Source: Balanoglossus misakiensis
Lineage: Eukaryota > Hemichordata
NCBI GenBank assembly: GCA_040954595.2
Contig: CM082589.2
Coordinates: forward strand, 434,001 to 498,000
Reading direction: 5' to 3'
DNA length: 64,000 nt
The translations under genes and the position numbers were made by a program. Below, piece after piece: positions 60,301 through 64,000 of this stretch. Each line of letters begins with the position of its first letter. Within the stretch, counting starts at the first letter, position 1. The notes beneath the pieces are model-generated. The model saw only the letters and a list, made by a program, of their open reading frames with translations, was not told where the DNA came from and did not search any database.

Positions 60301-63300
60301 CATTGGTTACACAAGAGGCGCCATTCTGACATGGCTGACTTGTGCATGGATCCAAGACAACTGCAATCAGAAGTAAAATATGACTTGATCGGGAAAAGGA
60401 CACACTTTGTTTTGCAAGGAAAAGACCGCTCTAAAAATTGACGTGCGCCATGTATTTCACATGAACGAAGAAAGTATGCAGCAAACGGTTCTAAAACCGC
60501 TTAAAGAAGAGCACATACCTAACTGACAGTTCATACCAGTCCATCCACTTTGACAACTACATTGGAAATACGCAGAACCTCCATCATCAATGTAGTTTTG
60601 ACAGGTGCCACCATTAAGACATGGACCAGATGTACACGGATTACCAACTGAAAATGTATGAGAGATATTTTTACTGATGACATCATTGCACAAGGACAAG
60701 TCACATTAGCTGCAACATTGATCAAATGTTTTACCTGTGAAAACAACCAACATGATGAAAAATCATCCCTTTAAATTTCTAACTCGCTGCCGTGTTATTC
60801 TGCAACAAGCATTATAGGATCACTATCAGGATATTGCCAGCATGTCCTGTAAAGTCAACTGCATGTCTGTGCAATTTTCCACTTACTTAATTGGCAATTG
60901 GTTCCAAAGTAATCCCCTCGGCACTGACATCTATACTCAAGGGGTGAAATGTACTCACAGGTTCCACCATTTGTGCAAGGGTTAACAGCGCATGGATTCA
61001 AACCTACAAGAAAAACATACAAATAACATGATCATGACAAAACTATTACATTAGACATTGCTGCCTCTCAAATCAAACTTTCACAGTCTACTCAAACTTT
61101 TGAATGAACACAAACTAATGTGTAATACTTTTAAACTTACTGTATTGACATTGTGTTCCGTAGTAGCCAGACAGGCACTGACACCGATAATATGAAAAAC
61201 TGATTTTTTCGCACGCACCATTGTTTTGACAAGGATTACTATCACATGGATCAATTTCTGAAAAAGACAAGAAAATGATGACCAAATAAACACAAAAGAA
61301 ACTAGCTGTATTCAATGATGTAATCTAGACGTGAACAAGTAGAAAATGTGGTAAAGGCTAGAATAGCAATGTTAAGTTATGCATCACTGAATCATGAAAT
61401 CTATAACCTCTTAAAGAAGATCTCCTGAAAGACTCTATATTGAACAGTTCCAACTTACCTTGATCACAGTTTGTACCAGTATATCCAGATATACAATTAC
61501 ACGAGTACAAATTATTGCCAGAGCTTATACAGTATCCATTGACACATGGATTTGCAGTCAGACAGATATCAACTGAAAGAAACAAAAAGTGATGAGTCAA
61601 TTTCTTCCATCCACTCTCTCTCCAATCCTTCTTTCTGTCCACTGAATTTATTTAGCAACAGTTACTTTCTTGATCTGTTTGATGATCTTGTTTCAGACAT
61701 ACCTGTTCCACAGTAAGTTCCTGAATATCCACTTCTGCAAGCGCACACAAACGATGTGCCCACCGTGCGGCATGTACCACCATTCAGACAAGGATTGGCA
61801 CTACATGGGTTATAAGCTGTCAAGGTAAAATGTTGAGTCGAAATATAAACTACATGTACAAGGATAGCGTGTAACGTGTTAGCAATTGAGGCTGAAGTTA
61901 GTAGACGTCCTGTCAAGGTTGACGTATTTAGCAAAGAAGAGTAAAGCAAGAAACAATTGAAGTGGTCTACTCACCGAGAAGATCGCAGTTTGTTCCGATG
62001 TAATTTGCAGCGCAGTTGCAGGTGTACGAGGCCACATCACTGATGCACGATCCACCATTTTGACAAGGGTTGGAACTGCAAGGCCCACCTAGATCAAGAA
62101 AAATCATAAAGTCTATTGCACTTTCCGCACCCTTGAAGCAGTAGACCACACTCTGTTGACTTGTGTAGTTCATTTTTCAAATTCTCCTTCATAAATAATC
62201 ATGAAAACTTTTCTGAATGTGACATGACTTTCTTCAATGTGCTTACCGATAAGACATGTGCTTCCTGTCCAACCATTACTGCAAATGCAATTGTAGGTTG
62301 ACCCAACCACTTGGCAGACACCGTTATTCCTACATGGGCTGGTTGAACAGGGACCTGAAATTATAAAACTTGGTATCAGAATCCCTTTTTTCGTGGCAAT
62401 ATACATTTGGACCCGCACTAAGGAAAGTGGGTCATTTTTATTATGAACAGATACGCTTACCATTTTGGCAGTTTGTTCCCGTAAAGCCTGTTGGACACCG
62501 ACAAGTGAAGAAGGAAAAGTAGTTGGTACATGTTCCTCCGTTCTGACAAGGATTGGTCAAACACGCATCTTGGGCTGAAAGAAAAACAACAGGGCATATT
62601 GAGTGAACCGCAAACAACCAAGTCATAGAAACAACAATTATTCAAATCCAAAATTCTTCAAAGTATCATTTACAGGAATAATATGTCTGATGTTACATGT
62701 AAGGGTTCAGCTAGTTTGACTGAATGACTGAAAATAAACTAATGATGAATATATCCATTTATCATGTTCAGTTGTTAAATGGTGTTTGATAAAATTTAAA
62801 CAATGTATTTTGATAAGGGAAGCCGATGGATTTCGGGCTGAATTGGTCAGATACCTGTTTCACAATTTGTTCCAGTGTAGCCATTCTGGCATGTGCATCT
62901 ATAATAAGCAACATAACTGGTACAATCGCCATTATTCTGACAGGGTGAACTGTAGCACGGATTTGCTGTGGTAGAAAAACAGAGAAACAAAATGAGGGGC
63001 AACTGGACACAGCAGAAATGACCAGTACTAATGCAGGATTGGAACCAGAGCTGGGGATATATGCCACTTTGCCGTTGTTTATTCCAAGCGATTCCTTACA
63101 CCATAGCTGAAACAAGAATACTGGTAATGTGGAAACCACCACTTTTTAAAGGACAAGGAAGAGTGTTTATGAATCACTACAGGTATAAGAACTAGTGTCT
63201 TCTTGACGGGGGTTGTTGACGGTAACAGGTTGATGGTATAACATCATGGCAGTGGATGGTTGCCTGTTTAACAGAACACAACACAATAAAAGACAAGCAC

Positions 63301-63823
63301 CAAGAGGGAGTATGTTTTGTTGGGGAGGGTTGGGCAACTTTAACAAAACTGGACTGGTAACTATTGTGTTCATCTGCTTAGCGAGGGTCGTGCAAAGAGG
63401 TACCTTCTTCTCAACCCTATATAAAGATTAGAAAAACACATTTATGCATCTCATTTCCAATACATACCAATACATTACATAGGGGAACAATTTAACATAG
63501 AGCACAGATACATCTTTGTTACAAAGCGATAAACACGGGTTAAACTAAGCATCTTCTTTTACCATTACCAAACTGCAGCTTTTTATGCACCGGAAATAAT
63601 TTCATATAAGTTAGATGTTAACTTTATTGACATATACATATACATGCATTATAACACGCTCGCAACAGCATGCGTAAGTAAGGCTGCGATTTGTTTTACA
63701 AGTTACCAGCTGTTTCGCAATGATATCCGGTGTATTCAGGTTGACACTGACATAAGTATTGGTTAGTCAGGGGGATACATGTGCCGTTGTTTTCACAGGG
63801 GTTGGGCTGACAAAGTTCTGTAC
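54007..63823 (-). CDS. Transmembrane CUB/EGF-repeat protein (fibropellin/Notch-like), 3' part; 5' end outside the window
   Basis: 25 exons are readable, 3395 nt, giving 1131 residues plus stop once the missing first base is supplied from upstream. In order: 18 EGF exons (63823-63707, 62965-62855, 62574-62461, 62354-62247, 62088-61975, 61816-61703, 61572-61459, 61257-61141, 61003-60887, 60647-60519, 60360-60244, 60101-59982, 59701-59585, 59328-59212, 58413-58300, 57904-57791, 57619-57506, 57369-57256), a CUB exon (57028-56657), 5 EGF exons (56422-56312, 56081-55968, 55796-55686, 55483-55367, 54804-54691) and a TM/tail exon (54380-54007). Every internal exon is a phase 1-1 module, the classic exon-shuffling class. 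Most EGFs read NPCxNGGTC and lack a clear calcium-binding DxDEC start. Such proteins act outside the cell in adhesion or signalling. No LNR or ankyrin region follows, so this is not Notch itself. Orthology is unresolved. Confidence 0.92.
56657..57028 (-). other. CUB-domain exon between EGF modules 18 and 19
   Basis: 372 bp, phase 1-1, encoding one CUB domain of about 110 residues: [55 protein letters not shown] and [19 protein letters not shown]. The Y-P-x-x-Y and DCEY elements and the D-E-L strand are typical. Only two Cys lie in the core (SSCD and DCEY), so the second CUB disulphide appears to be missing. CUB domains bind proteins or calcium in extracellular complexes. Confidence 0.85.
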
Positions 63824-64000
63824 CTGCAGCTGGGGGGAGGTAGAGGGGGCGTGCGAATCGGAGGGGAGGGGGTGATTAAATATAGAAAGAGATGATGAAA
63901 TACAGCGTTCACAGAGAGATAGAAAACGAGTGATTTGTAAGACTGATCTATACCATAGCAGAGTATAGACACTGCTGTTGTGATATGTTAAGGTAATGTG
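63824..64000. other. Intron sequence at the right edge
   Basis: Sequence upstream of the first visible EGF exon of the minus-strand gene, purine-rich near 63830-63880. The acceptor at 63824-63825 shows that at least one more exon lies beyond the window. Confidence 0.6.

Noticed and set aside
54007-63823. Calling the EGF gene Notch, Delta or Jagged
   Set aside because: There is no DSL, LNR or ankyrin region, there is a CUB domain, and the cytoplasmic tail is only about 80 residues.

Overview
This is nuclear DNA from an animal. Genes are split into many short exons with GT-AG introns, and the proteins are metazoan: a monocarboxylate-transporter (SLC16) family protein, both subunits of the mitochondrial trifunctional protein, a BTB protein, and a CUB/EGF-repeat membrane protein. 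The last resembles the fibropellin/Notch-like EGF families that are abundant in invertebrate deuterostomes. A hemichordate, lancelet or echinoderm is my best guess, but the sequence alone does not settle it.

Layout. (1) 1-1325, minus: the first three exons of an SLC16-type transporter running off the left edge. (2) 2654-2898, minus: an isolated SLC16 last exon with no partner exons. (3) 3096-7436, minus: complete HADHB, 13 coding exons, 474 aa. (4) 7437-7702: a 266-bp head-to-head interval serving HADHB and HADHA. (5) 7703-15024, plus: complete HADHA, 21 coding exons, 767 aa. (6) 16486-17488: a 1-kb nested foldback (MITE-like) element. (7) 17489-28059: about 10.6 kb without recognisable coding sequence, probably the upstream and 5' intron region of the next gene. 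(8) 28060-28887, plus: the first coding exon of a BTB protein with an unusual MGCC amino terminus, cut by an assembly gap of exactly 100 N. (9) 28988-52338: 23 kb of satellite DNA built from two related monomers, A (87 bp) and B (88 bp), arranged A (about 62 copies), B (about 200), A (3). (10) 54007-63823, minus: the 3' part of a transmembrane protein gene with 23 single-exon EGF modules, one CUB exon and a TM/cytoplasmic exon; its 5' end lies outside the window.

How they work together. HADHA and HADHB encode the two subunits of one mitochondrial beta-oxidation complex and share a divergent promoter, as they do in vertebrates. The other genes have no evident functional link to them. The satellite is the most unusual part of the window. 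Its A-B-A order, a stray A monomer inside B, and traceable multi-monomer duplications record its growth. The 100-N gap means the physical link between the BTB exon and the satellite should not be taken for granted.
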